Shown one piece after another: positions 11,175 through 19,547 of a stretch of 51,872 bases of DNA (its first letter is position 1; every line of letters begins with the position of its first letter). Under the pieces are notes generated by a model. It saw only the letters and a program-made list of their open reading frames with translations, had not been told where the DNA came from and did no database searches. Made by a program: the position numbers and the translations under genes. The stretch is from Microbacteriaceae bacterium (GTDB taxonomy: Bacteria; Actinomycetota; Actinomycetes; Actinomycetales; Microbacteriaceae). The stretch spans positions 1-51,872 of the forward strand of contig CANGNZ010000003.1 in assembly GCA_947455435.1 (NCBI GenBank), given 5' to 3'.

Positions 11175-12299
11175 CTAAACGAGGCGCCGAACCACTAGGT
11201 CTGCGAGCAGTCTGCCACGAAGTGTCAAAACCAATTTTCCCTGAAAAGCCTGCTTGGCATCAATCAGGTCGTCGGCGATCAACCCGGCCACAGCTTCTTT
11301 GTTTTCGATGATCGAAAGATCCAAGCCAGAGGCAAGTCGCGACTCGAGCAAAACTCGCTCCTCAAACTTTTGTGACTCGGTTAGCGTTTCGCGATCTGCC
11401 TCAGGGCTCAAACCTTCGGCAAGCTTGCCAGCGTATGCGCTCGGGTGCTTGACGTTCCACCAACGCTCACCTTCAAGGTGGCTATGGGCGCCAGGACCGT
11501 AACCCCACCAGTCGTTACCCACCCAGTAAGCAATGTTGTGCCTTGACTCGGTTTGCTTTGAACGTGACCAGTTACTGAGTTCGTACCAGTTGAGGCCCGC
11601 CGAAGCGAACTGGGCGTCGGCCCACTCGTACTTTGCGGCCTGCAGATCTTCGTCTGGCTCCGGAAGATCGCCGCGTTTGATTTGCCTGGCAAGTTTTGTG
11701 CCTTCTTCGACGATCAGCGCGTAGGCCGAGATGTGATCGGTCTCGAGCGAGATTGCCGAATCGACGCTGCGCTTCCACTCGTCCATGGTTTCTTTTGGAG
11801 CACCGTAAATCAGGTCAACACTTGTTTCGAACTCGAGCTTTTTGGCTAGGCGAACAGACTTTGGCACGTTTTCTGGGGAGTGAGTTCGTTCAAGGGTCTC
11901 GAGGACCTCAGGAACCGCGGATTGCATGCCGAACGAGATTCGATTGAACCCGCCCTCGCGAAGCTTCTCAAGATAAAAGCCGTCAACGTTATCTGGGTTT
12001 GCTTCGGTTGTGACTTCAGCGCCTGTGGCTATGCCGAAAGAGTCTCCAAGCAGTGCAAGAACGCCGACGAGGTCGCTCGCGGGTAATTGAGTTGGTGTGC
12101 CACCACCGAAGAAAACGGTTTCGAGCTGGCGCGAATTACCCAACACTCCCCTGCTGATCTCGAGTTCTTTTGCGAACTGATTAACGAAGTCGCTCTGCGA
12201 AAAGCCTTCTAGTTCGGTGGCTGTATAGGTATTGAAGTCGCAGTAACCGCAGCGAACCCTGCAGAAGGGAACGTGAACATAGGCGTGAAGGGTAGCCAA
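11175..12299 (-). CDS. hemW: HemW-type radical SAM protein
   Basis: Coproporphyrinogen III oxidase-like radical SAM protein (374 aa). HemW members bind haem and are implicated in haem insertion into respiratory cytochromes; they are often mislabelled HemN. The cluster motif CRVRCGYC gives Cys13, Cys17 and Cys20, the CxxxCxxC pattern. GGGTPT follows, and a C-terminal HemN-like domain is present. I chose the TTG at 12299, just after the lepA stop, because upstream in-frame sequence lies inside lepA. The start is less certain than the identity. A bd oxidase cluster at 24-29 kb is a possible client for haem handling, by inference only. Confidence 0.88.
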   Translation of the reverse strand: MATLHAYVHVPFCRVRCGYCDFNTYTATELEGFSQSDFVNQFAKELEISRGVLGNSRQLETVFFGGGTPTQLPASDLVGVLALLGDSFGIATGAEVTTEANPDNVDGFYLEKLREGGFNRISFGMQSAVPEVLETLERTHSPENVPKSVRLAKKLEFETSVDLIYGAPKETMDEWKRSVDSAISLETDHISAYALIVEEGTKLARQIKRGDLPEPDEDLQAAKYEWADAQFASAGLNWYELSNWSRSKQTESRHNIAYWVGNDWWGYGPGAHSHLEGERWWNVKHPSAYAGKLAEGLSPEADRETLTESQKFEERVLLESRLASGLDLSIIENKEAVAGLIADDLIDAKQAFQGKLVLTLRGRLLADLVVRRLV

Positions 12300-12300
12300 G

Positions 12301-14154
12301 CTACTTCTTCTCGCCCTTTTTGTTGGAGTCGGTTGAAAGCGCGGCGATGAACGCCTCTTGAGGCACCTCAACGCGACCGATCGTCTTCATGCGCTTCTTA
12401 CCCTCTTTTTGCTTTTCGAGCAGTTTGCGCTTACGAGAAATGTCACCGCCGTAGCACTTGGCCAGAACATCTTTGCGCATTGCACGGATTGATTCACGGG
12501 CGATGATTCTTGCACCAATCGCGGCCTGAATCGGCACCTCAAACTGCTGGCGGGGAATCAGCTCGCGGAGTTTGCCGGTCATCATCACGCCGTATGCATA
12601 AGCCTTGTCGCGGTGAACGATCGCTGAAAACGCATCAACCTGGTCGCCTTGAAGCAGGATGTCTACCTTCACTAGGTCACCCTCGGCGAGTCCGGCCTCT
12701 TCGTAATCGAGAGATGCGTAACCCTTCGTGCGGCTCTTCAGCTGGTCGAAAAAGTCGAAGACGATCTCGGCAAGTGGGAGGCTGTAGCGAAGCTGCACGC
12801 GGTCTTCACCGAGGTACTGCATGTCGATCATGTTGCCTCGACGCTCTTGGCAGAGCTCCATGATTGTGCCGACGTAGTCCTTTGGGCTAAGAATCGTGGC
12901 TCGAACCATTGGCTCGAGAACCTTCTTGATTTTGGCGCCAGGGTATTCGCTCGGGTTGGTAACTGTGATCTCTTTACCTGTTTCGAGGGTTACCTCGTAG
13001 ATAACGCTCGGTGCTGTGGCGATCAGGTCGAGACCGAATTCACGCTCCAAGCGCTCCGTCACGATTTCGAGATGTAGCAGCCCGAGGAATCCGCAGCGGA
13101 AGCCGAAGCCGAGCGCCACAGAAGTTTCAGGTTCATAAACGAGAGCGGCATCACTGAGTTTCAACTTGTCTAGAGCTTCTCGAAGCACCGGGTAGTCGGA
13201 GCCATCAATCGGGTAAAGACCAGAGAAGACCATCGGTTTTGGTTCTGAATAACCCTTGAGCGCTTCAGTTGCCGGCTTGGCGTTGGTGGTGACGGTGTCG
13301 CCAACCTTCGACTGTCGAACGTCCTTCACGCCGGTAATTAAGTAACCGACCTCACCAACACCAAGACCCTTGGTTGGCTCTGGCTCCGGCGATGAAACAC
13401 CGATTTCGAGAAGTTCGTGAACCGCTCTAGTCGACATCATCTGAATCTTTTCGCGAGGGCTTAGTGAGCCATCAATCATGCGAACGTAGGTAACCACTCC
13501 ACGGTACGAGTCATACACCGAGTCAAAAATCATTGCCCTTGCCGGAGCGTTTGGGTTACCTACTGGGTGAGGAATCTTTTCGATGATTCGATCGAGAAGA
13601 GCATCAACACCGACACCAGTCTTGCCAGACACTTTGAGGATGTCGTTTGGGTCGCAACCAATCAGGCTGGCAATTTCTTCGGCATACTTTTCTGGCTGAG
13701 CTGCTGGGAGATCGATCTTGTTTAGCACCGGAATGATCTCGAGGTCATTCTCCATGGCTAGATATAGATTTGCGAGAGTCTGGGCCTCGATGCCCTGGGC
13801 AGCGTCAACAAGTAGCACAGCGCCTTCACAGGCGGCAAGTGAGCGAGAAACCTCGTAGGTGAAGTCAACGTGACCAGGGGTGTCGATCATGTTCATGGCG
13901 TACGTGGTGCCCGAAACCTCCCAAGGCATTCGAACAGCCTGAGACTTAATGGTGATTCCACGTTCACGCTCGATGTCCATGCGGTCGAGGTATTGAGCAC
14001 GCATTGACCGGTCGTCGACAACGCCGGTGAGCTGAAGCATACGGTCGGCTAGCGTCGACTTGCCGTGGTCAATGTGCGCAATGATGCAAAAGTTGCGAAT
14101 GAGCGACGGGTCGGTTTTGGCCGGTTCAAGGCGTCGGGTGGCGCGTGGCGACAA
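12301..14154 (-). CDS. lepA: Elongation factor 4 (LepA)
   Basis: Ribosome-associated translational GTPase (617 aa) that affects translation fidelity and 30S assembly. G1 AHIDHGKST and G3 DTPGH are visible, followed by EF-G-like domains and the LepA-specific C-terminal domain ending in a lysine-rich tail ([16 protein letters not shown]). The start is TTG ([11 protein letters not shown]) with GAGG eight bases upstream. It is the first minus-strand gene after the divergent rpsT. The lepA-hemW-hrcA-dnaJ order is conserved in Gram-positive bacteria. Confidence 0.96.
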   Translation of the reverse strand: MSPRATRRLEPAKTDPSLIRNFCIIAHIDHGKSTLADRMLQLTGVVDDRSMRAQYLDRMDIERERGITIKSQAVRMPWEVSGTTYAMNMIDTPGHVDFTYEVSRSLAACEGAVLLVDAAQGIEAQTLANLYLAMENDLEIIPVLNKIDLPAAQPEKYAEEIASLIGCDPNDILKVSGKTGVGVDALLDRIIEKIPHPVGNPNAPARAMIFDSVYDSYRGVVTYVRMIDGSLSPREKIQMMSTRAVHELLEIGVSSPEPEPTKGLGVGEVGYLITGVKDVRQSKVGDTVTTNAKPATEALKGYSEPKPMVFSGLYPIDGSDYPVLREALDKLKLSDAALVYEPETSVALGFGFRCGFLGLLHLEIVTERLEREFGLDLIATAPSVIYEVTLETGKEITVTNPSEYPGAKIKKVLEPMVRATILSPKDYVGTIMELCQERRGNMIDMQYLGEDRVQLRYSLPLAEIVFDFFDQLKSRTKGYASLDYEEAGLAEGDLVKVDILLQGDQVDAFSAIVHRDKAYAYGVMMTGKLRELIPRQQFEVPIQAAIGARIIARESIRAMRKDVLAKCYGGDISRKRKLLEKQKEGKKRMKTIGRVEVPQEAFIAALSTDSNKKGEKK

Positions 14155-14216
14155 AAGCTAACCTCAGAGTGTTTAGTGGAATCGCGATTACGATAAAGAC
14201 ATTCTCGCACATGCTG

Positions 14217-14246
14217 TTGCCCGAATGGGGTAACCGCTGATAGGCT
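14217..14246 (+). promoter_or_regulatory. Promoter of rpsT
   Basis: TTGCCC (14217-14222), an 18-base spacer and TAGGCT (14241-14246) form a plausible housekeeping promoter about 65 bases upstream of rpsT. The leader that follows contains a short GGGCG/CGCCC stem (about 14260-14277). The same intergenic region must also carry the divergent lepA promoter, which I could not place with confidence. Confidence 0.55.
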
Positions 14247-14312
14247 AGAACCTTGTTACGGGCGAGTGTCTCCGCCCAAAACCATTTCAAAACATTCTTT
14301 CGAAAGTGAAAC

Positions 14313-14573
14313 ATGGCAAACATTAAGTCGCAGATCAAGCGAATTGGCACCAACGCAAAGGCTGCCGAGCGCAACCGCGCTGTTCGTAGCGAGCTCAAGA
14401 CCGTTATTCGCGCAGTGCGCGAGGCAGTCACCGCCGGAGACAAGGCAGCAGCAAACGCCGCTCTAGCTCTAGCTGGCAAGAAGATCGACAAGGCAGTATC
14501 AAAGGGCGTAATCCACAAGAACCAGGGCGCAAACCGCAAGTCGGCAATCGCCAAGAAGGTTGCAGCTCTCTAA
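14313..14573 (+). CDS. rpsT: 30S ribosomal protein S20
   Basis: Basic 86-aa protein that binds 16S rRNA early in 30S assembly. It is lysine/alanine-rich with the family opening [22 protein letters not shown] weak GAAAGTGAAAC sequence precedes the ATG. It is monocistronic, with its own promoter and a strong terminator immediately downstream. Divergent placement next to lepA is a common actinobacterial arrangement. Confidence 0.97.
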   Translation: MANIKSQIKRIGTNAKAAERNRAVRSELKTVIRAVREAVTAGDKAAANAALALAGKKIDKAVSKGVIHKNQGANRKSAIAKKVAAL

Positions 14574-14588
14574 GAACTCAAAAAAGTT

Positions 14589-14619
14589 AACCCCGTTGCC
14601 TTCTAGGCGGCGGGGTTTT
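14589..14619. terminator. Terminator of rpsT, probably also serving the convergent MFS gene
   Basis: A 12-bp stem (AACCCCGTTGCC with GGCGGCGGGGTT, two G-U pairs), a five-base loop and TTTT on the plus strand. On the minus strand the stem is followed by a run of T about seven bases further on. The stop codon of the convergent MFS gene lies in the loop, so the hairpin's right arm is coding sequence on the opposite strand. Confidence 0.85.
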
Positions 14620-15775
14620 CTATTACCCGGTTACGACCGGCGACAAGGCCGCAGTAGAGCTGCAGGGCGCTAAGCAGAACCAAGAGAAGGATCGGAATGA
14701 CCCAACTGGCCGAAACGTCTCTTAGCCAACCAAAGACAAAGGTGCCGAGCGCGGCTGCCAGATAACCGTAGCCTTGGCTGAGCGTTGAAAGTTCGGTGGT
14801 CTGGGCAACGGTGGTGGCCCTGGTAGATATCAGGTTAAGCGAAATTGGGAAGGTTGAGGCCTGACCGAGGCCGATCACGATTCCGGCAATGAGAGACAGC
14901 TTTGGGTCGAGTAACAACGCCATTCCGATTGTCGTCAGGCCCGAGGCGATGGCGGCTGGCACGCTCAGCGATTTGAAGCGTTTGAGGTTCGAGCCCAAGA
15001 GCATTCCGAAAGGAACTCCAGCGATCGTGGTTACGCCCAACACTCCCCCGGCTTCGGCTGCGGTAGCCCCACCGTAGATTAGGAGGCTGGGCAGCCAAGC
15101 CAGCAAGGCATAAAAGCCAAGCGACTGAATTCCAAAAAAGGCCACTATCCACCAGGTGATTGGAGAGCGTCGCACGCTTCTTGCCTCCAACTCATGATGT
15201 TCGGCACTGACGGCTACGTGCTTAACAGCTTTTGTTTGGGTTGACCAAACCAAGAAGGCCGCGACAGCCGGCACAACCCAAACGAGAAGCGAAAACTGCC
15301 AGCCACCCAGCGCAGCTGAAATGGGAACAGCCGTGCTGGCCGCGAAACTGGCCGCAACGGCGAGGGTCATCGTGTAGGTAGCCGTAACGATTCCGACGCG
15401 CTCGGGAAACCTCGCTCTGACGATGCCAGGCAGGATCACGTTGGCTACCGCGATTGAGAGACCAATCACGGTCGTGCCAACCAGCAGCCCGACAAACCCA
15501 AACCACAGACGCCCGGCGATAGAAATGGCGATGAGTGCCTGCAAAACGAGAAGAGTCTTATCGATACCGAACCGACGAACGATGGCTGGGCTTGCGAAGG
15601 CACCTAAGCCGAAACAAAAAACAGGAATCGAGGTGAGCAACCCCACCTCCAAAGAACCGAGGTTGAGTCTTGCTTCAAGCTCGGCTACCAGCGGGCCAAC
15701 GCTGGCAACTGGAGGTCGCAAAACGAGCGTCGTTAGCAATATGCCCAACAGGGCTAGAAAGTTGAACTTCTTCAA
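14603..15775 (-). CDS. MFS transporter, CynX/NimT-like
   Basis: Polytopic inner-membrane transporter (390 aa, about 12 hydrophobic segments) of the major facilitator superfamily. The opening (LLTTLVLRPPVASVGPL) resembles the CynX/NimT/YycB branch, associated with cyanate, 2-nitroimidazole or other small organic anions. The substrate here is unknown. The start is TTG, overlapping the holA stop in TTGA. It is the last gene of the leuS-comEA-comEC-holA run and may be expressed with it or from a local promoter. Confidence 0.85.
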   Translation of the reverse strand: MKKFNFLALLGILLTTLVLRPPVASVGPLVAELEARLNLGSLEVGLLTSIPVFCFGLGAFASPAIVRRFGIDKTLLVLQALIAISIAGRLWFGFVGLLVGTTVIGLSIAVANVILPGIVRARFPERVGIVTATYTMTLAVAASFAASTAVPISAALGGWQFSLLVWVVPAVAAFLVWSTQTKAVKHVAVSAEHHELEARSVRRSPITWWIVAFFGIQSLGFYALLAWLPSLLIYGGATAAEAGGVLGVTTIAGVPFGMLLGSNLKRFKSLSVPAAIASGLTTIGMALLLDPKLSLIAGIVIGLGQASTFPISLNLISTRATTVAQTTELSTLSQGYGYLAAALGTFVFGWLRDVSASWVIPILLLVLLSALQLYCGLVAGRNRVIENPAA

Positions 15776-16749
15776 AGTGCCTTACCTCGCCTAGCGACCA
15801 GTGAAATTAGTTGTTCGAGGCGATACTCGGGTTGGCGCTCAGAACCCTTCGCGGCAAAATCAGCTTCGGCGATTGCCTTCAGAACGGTGGCCATGCCGTC
15901 GTCGTCCCAGCCGGCAACGTTTCTTCTAACGATATTTAGCTGCCAAGGCGACATGCCAACGGTGACTGCCTGGGCGTTTCTGTCATTAAGGATCCTGGCA
16001 AGCTGGTGAAACTTCGTCGAGCAGGCTGCAATCAACCCGATCATGTCCAGCCCTTGGTTGATTCCGTGACGCAGGAGCAACAAGGCGTCACCTTCGCGAC
16101 CCTCGAGTGCGGCATCGATGATTGCCCAAACCGAGGTTTCTACTCGACCACCGAAGTAACGGTCGATGAGGGCTTCGTCAATTTGCTCTGCACTGTCTGC
16201 CATGACCTGCTCGCAAGCACTGGCGAGTTCGGCAATATCGTTCGCGAAGGCACTCACTAGAGCGCGAACCGCACCATCAGTAACCTTGCGCCCATGTTCA
16301 GCAAACTCGGCTTTAACAAAAGCAGAGAGCGGACCCTCTTTGTCGGTCTTTGGGCACTCGACCTCAACAACGTCAGGGCTAGCCCTCAGCGCCTCGAGGA
16401 GGGCTTTACCGCGAACCGATGAACCGTTGTGACGAATGATCAAAGTCGTGTCTTCAGCAAGATTTTGAAGGTACTTTTTACCATCCTCGATGAAGGCGTC
16501 TGTGCAGCGCTCCACTCCGTTGATCACGATTAGGCGAGGCTGCGAAAAGAGAGAAGGGCTGGCAATCGCGAAGATTTGGTTTGAGCCGTAGTCGTTAGCT
16601 TCAACCTCGTGGAGCTCTAAGTCGGGGTTTACCTTTCGAAGGCTTTCACGCACCCTGCGAATGGCACTCGAAGCAAAATACTGCTCAGGGCCAGAAACAA
16701 GTATGACCGGCGAGGGCGCGACCTTGCGCCAGTCAACCTTCTTTGCCAT
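15772..16749 (-). CDS. holA: DNA polymerase III subunit delta
   Basis: Clamp-loader delta subunit (325 aa from the ATG; 327 if the in-frame GTG at 16755 is used) that opens the beta clamp for the replicative polymerase. It has the AAA+-like N-terminal fold (VILVSGPEQYFASSAIRRV) and the C-terminal collar domain (SPWQLNIVRRNVAGWDD). Neither candidate start has a strong Shine-Dalgarno. It lies just downstream of comEC; comEA-comEC-holA-rpsT synteny is common in Gram-positive bacteria and supports the call. Confidence 0.9.
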   Translation of the reverse strand: MAKKVDWRKVAPSPVILVSGPEQYFASSAIRRVRESLRKVNPDLELHEVEANDYGSNQIFAIASPSLFSQPRLIVINGVERCTDAFIEDGKKYLQNLAEDTTLIIRHNGSSVRGKALLEALRASPDVVEVECPKTDKEGPLSAFVKAEFAEHGRKVTDGAVRALVSAFANDIAELASACEQVMADSAEQIDEALIDRYFGGRVETSVWAIIDAALEGREGDALLLLRHGINQGLDMIGLIAACSTKFHQLARILNDRNAQAVTVGMSPWQLNIVRRNVAGWDDDGMATVLKAIAEADFAAKGSERQPEYRLEQLISLVARRGKAL

Positions 16750-16765
16750 ACCCACGCATCAAAGC

Positions 16766-18922
16766 CTAGCCGCCACCTTCGACCGAGTAGCGCAGGTCGC
16801 TGTAGACGCCGATAGCGCCGTCTTGATCGGTTCGGAGAATGACCGAACCAACCCTCCTAAGCGCTGCCAGTGTCCTCTCTGTTGGGTGACCATAGGAGTT
16901 ACCTGCTCCCACCGAGATAATCGCGAGATCTGGATGCATTGCTTCGATTAACTCTGGGTATTGGTCTGCCGAACCGTGATGCGAAACCTTCAAAACCAAC
17001 GGCTTTCGAGTCGGGTGGTTAAGATAAGTGCCGAAACTAGAGACCATGCGCATCTGACCTCGCTCGCCAAGGTCGGCCATCGTGTAAAGCACCCAATCAT
17101 CGGTTTCCCAACGCATCACTATGCTGCCGTCATTTGAATCTTGGGCCTCGGTAGCCGAAGCAGTTGGCGAAAGCACCTGCCATTTGATGTCACCAAGGGC
17201 CCCTTCGGTACCTATGCCAGCCTTAGATACTGGTGAAACGTTCGCCAGCAGCTGCATGGTGACACCCACAAGAGGCCGAGTGTCTGACCACGGGGTGATT
17301 AGAGTTTGGTCAACTTTGCGGTTTTTCAGTGCACCCGGAAGCCCGGCTATGTGGTCTGCATCGAAATGAGTCAGTACAAGCAGATTGATCTCGCGGATTC
17401 CAAGAGAGGTAAGGCAGTTGTCGATTGGATCGGACTCACGCCCGACGTCAACCACGGCCACCTGACCCCGACTTCTTAGCACCAACCCGTCACCTTGGCC
17501 AACATCGCAATTGACCATCTGCCAGTCATTGCCCAACCAGGTAGCGCCCCGCAGAGCAACGCCGCCGGACCAAGCGATTTCGACCACGAGAACTGACACG
17601 AGCAACAGGGCGCTCAGCCTTTTGTGTCTTCCGAGAACCCAAAGCGTCGCAGCAATTACCAGGAGGGTCATTCCGATGACACCGGTGTGCCAGCTTAGTG
17701 TTACGGCCGGGAATTGCGAGAGCCGATTTGCGACGGCAACAATCCATTGCGCTGCTATCGACGCGAGCGAGGTCAAAAGCGAAGCCAGCCAAGGTAAAGG
17801 AACCGCAATCACTGCTGCCGTGATGCCCAGAATAGTGATAACACCAACGACCGGTTCGGCAAGCAGGTTTGCGAATACGGCATAAGTCGGTACTCCCCCT
17901 TGCAGGTCTAGCAATACCGGCATGCACCAAAGTTGAGCAGAGACGGTTACGGCAAGCGCGATTGCCAGAGCCTTGGGGAGTTTCAGCGCAAATCTTTCGG
18001 TGAGCGCTGGGGCAAGAATCAAGATTCCCGCGGTAGCAAAAACCGACAACGCAAACCCTATGTCACTCGCATAGTTCGGATCGTATAAAAGCATGCACAG
18101 CACGGTCATCGAAAGCGCGGCAATCGGCCAAACCCCGCGGTCCAAAAGTGCCAACACTATTGCTGCCATGACTGCAGCGCGCACGACACTTGAACCTCCA
18201 CCAACGAGTTCGACGTAACCGACGAGAGCAGCCATCGCGATGGCAACGCGCAAAAACCTTCGCCTCGTGACAAAACCGAGCAGCCAAAACACTGCGCCGA
18301 CCACAATGGCGCAGTTAGCTCCCGAAACGGCATTTAGGTGAGTCAGCGATAACTTCTTTAGTTGGTGGCCTAGAACTGGTGGCAGAGTGCTGGTGTCACC
18401 GATGGCTAATCCCGCGACCAAAGCTTTGGCTTCCTTAGAGATCCCGCGTAGCGAGCCCCGAAACGCAGCTCTAATTGACGTGACAGTCGCCTTCTTGGGG
18501 GCTCGAAGCTGCCCTCTCCCCTTGGCAACAAACTCTCCAAAACCAAAACTCGGCCGAATCATCATGGTTCCGTGAATGGTTTGGCCGCTCCGCAAAGAAC
18601 CACCAAACTGACCAATGGCCCCTGAGCAAGTTCTGCAACCCCTAAGCTCAGTGATTTTCACCTTTGTCAGCTTGTCTCCGTCTTGAATGGCCTCGAGAGT
18701 GATCGTCCTGGTTTGAAACTCGGCAGCAATATTTCGCAATTCAGTGTGGGAATGCGCAGAAACTGACCATTGGCAAGCCATCAAGGAAACGACCACAAGG
18801 ACCAAGGCCCTCCGGTTCCAGAAGAAACAACCGATGACCGCTACGGCTGCAACCAACCAACCTAACGGCGCCCCAAAAAGCAGAGTGAGCCAAAGTGCCA
18901 CCGCAATAATTGGCGCAGTCAC
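16766..18922 (-). CDS. comEC: ComEC/Rec2 family DNA-uptake channel
   Basis: Large membrane protein (718 aa). In competent bacteria ComEC carries single-stranded DNA across the cytoplasmic membrane. The N-terminal region has two hydrophobic helices and a DUF4131-like soluble part. The competence domain has many membrane segments (about residues 165-440, including LSLTHLNAVSGANCAIVVGA). A C-terminal metallo-beta-lactamase-like domain carries HFDADH near residue 520. All domains look intact. It overlaps comEA by four bases. Whether the cell is naturally competent cannot be told here, as no pilus genes are in the window. Confidence 0.93.
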   Translation of the reverse strand: MTAPIIAVALWLTLLFGAPLGWLVAAVAVIGCFFWNRRALVLVVVSLMACQWSVSAHSHTELRNIAAEFQTRTITLEAIQDGDKLTKVKITELRGCRTCSGAIGQFGGSLRSGQTIHGTMMIRPSFGFGEFVAKGRGQLRAPKKATVTSIRAAFRGSLRGISKEAKALVAGLAIGDTSTLPPVLGHQLKKLSLTHLNAVSGANCAIVVGAVFWLLGFVTRRRFLRVAIAMAALVGYVELVGGGSSVVRAAVMAAIVLALLDRGVWPIAALSMTVLCMLLYDPNYASDIGFALSVFATAGILILAPALTERFALKLPKALAIALAVTVSAQLWCMPVLLDLQGGVPTYAVFANLLAEPVVGVITILGITAAVIAVPLPWLASLLTSLASIAAQWIVAVANRLSQFPAVTLSWHTGVIGMTLLVIAATLWVLGRHKRLSALLLVSVLVVEIAWSGGVALRGATWLGNDWQMVNCDVGQGDGLVLRSRGQVAVVDVGRESDPIDNCLTSLGIREINLLVLTHFDADHIAGLPGALKNRKVDQTLITPWSDTRPLVGVTMQLLANVSPVSKAGIGTEGALGDIKWQVLSPTASATEAQDSNDGSIVMRWETDDWVLYTMADLGERGQMRMVSSFGTYLNHPTRKPLVLKVSHHGSADQYPELIEAMHPDLAIISVGAGNSYGHPTERTLAALRRVGSVILRTDQDGAIGVYSDLRYSVEGGG

Positions 18923-19491
18923 GGTTGCACCATGCTTCGCAAACCGGCGAAGAGTTTGTCGCCGATACCGCCAACCTTGAGCAATTGGTCTACCTTGGTG
19001 AAACCACCGTTCGCCGAACGCCAGTCGATGATTCGAGCTGCAAGTGTGGGCCCGACACCTGGCAACGCTTCAAGTTCGACCTCGGTTGCCGAATTGAGGC
19101 TCAAAAGTTTGCTTTGCGATTTAGCAATTTCGCCGCCGACCCCGAGCACAATGATCTGCTCGCCGTCGGTAACCAACCTCGCAAGGTTCACGCTCTTCTG
19201 ATCGGCTGATTTGGTGAATCCGCCTGCGGCAGAAACAACCTCAAAGAGTCGAGTGTCGACACTGACCGGGTATACCCCAGGCTTTTCAACCGCGCCAACG
19301 ATGTCAACATAGAGCGCACTTTGGGTGATCGTGGCGCTCAGAGTGGGCGCCTTGCCAGTCGCGCTTGACCCAAGGCTCGAAAGTAAAACGAAAAGCGCGA
19401 CTAAGCCAACCGCTACGAAGAACCCGACCTTACGAATCGTCGCCTTGTCGCGCGCGAGCAACAGGCTGAAGGTTGATTTAAGCGACTCCAC
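18919..19491 (-). CDS. comEA: ComEA-like competence protein (SLBB + helix-hairpin-helix)
   Basis: Membrane-anchored DNA-binding protein (190 aa) that hands incoming DNA to ComEC in competent species. One membrane anchor lies around residues 23-40. It is followed by an SLBB domain (YVDIVGAVEKPGVYPV) and a C-terminal helix-hairpin-helix pair (LNSATEVELEALPGVGPTLA; LLKVGGIGDKLF). The GTG start lacks a clear Shine-Dalgarno. It precedes comEC in a four-base overlap, 56 bases after leuS. Confidence 0.92.
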   Translation of the reverse strand: MESLKSTFSLLLARDKATIRKVGFFVAVGLVALFVLLSSLGSSATGKAPTLSATITQSALYVDIVGAVEKPGVYPVSVDTRLFEVVSAAGGFTKSADQKSVNLARLVTDGEQIIVLGVGGEIAKSQSKLLSLNSATEVELEALPGVGPTLAARIIDWRSANGGFTKVDQLLKVGGIGDKLFAGLRSMVQP

Positions 19492-19547
19492 ACATGGAGA
19501 CTACGAATCAGGTCAAGTGAAGAGAGCCCAGACCAAACTTCTGTGGA

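Noticed and set aside
14180-14189. AATCGCGATT palindrome between lepA and rpsT
   Set aside because: Only 10 bp with no spacer and no match to a known operator; expected by chance at this scale.
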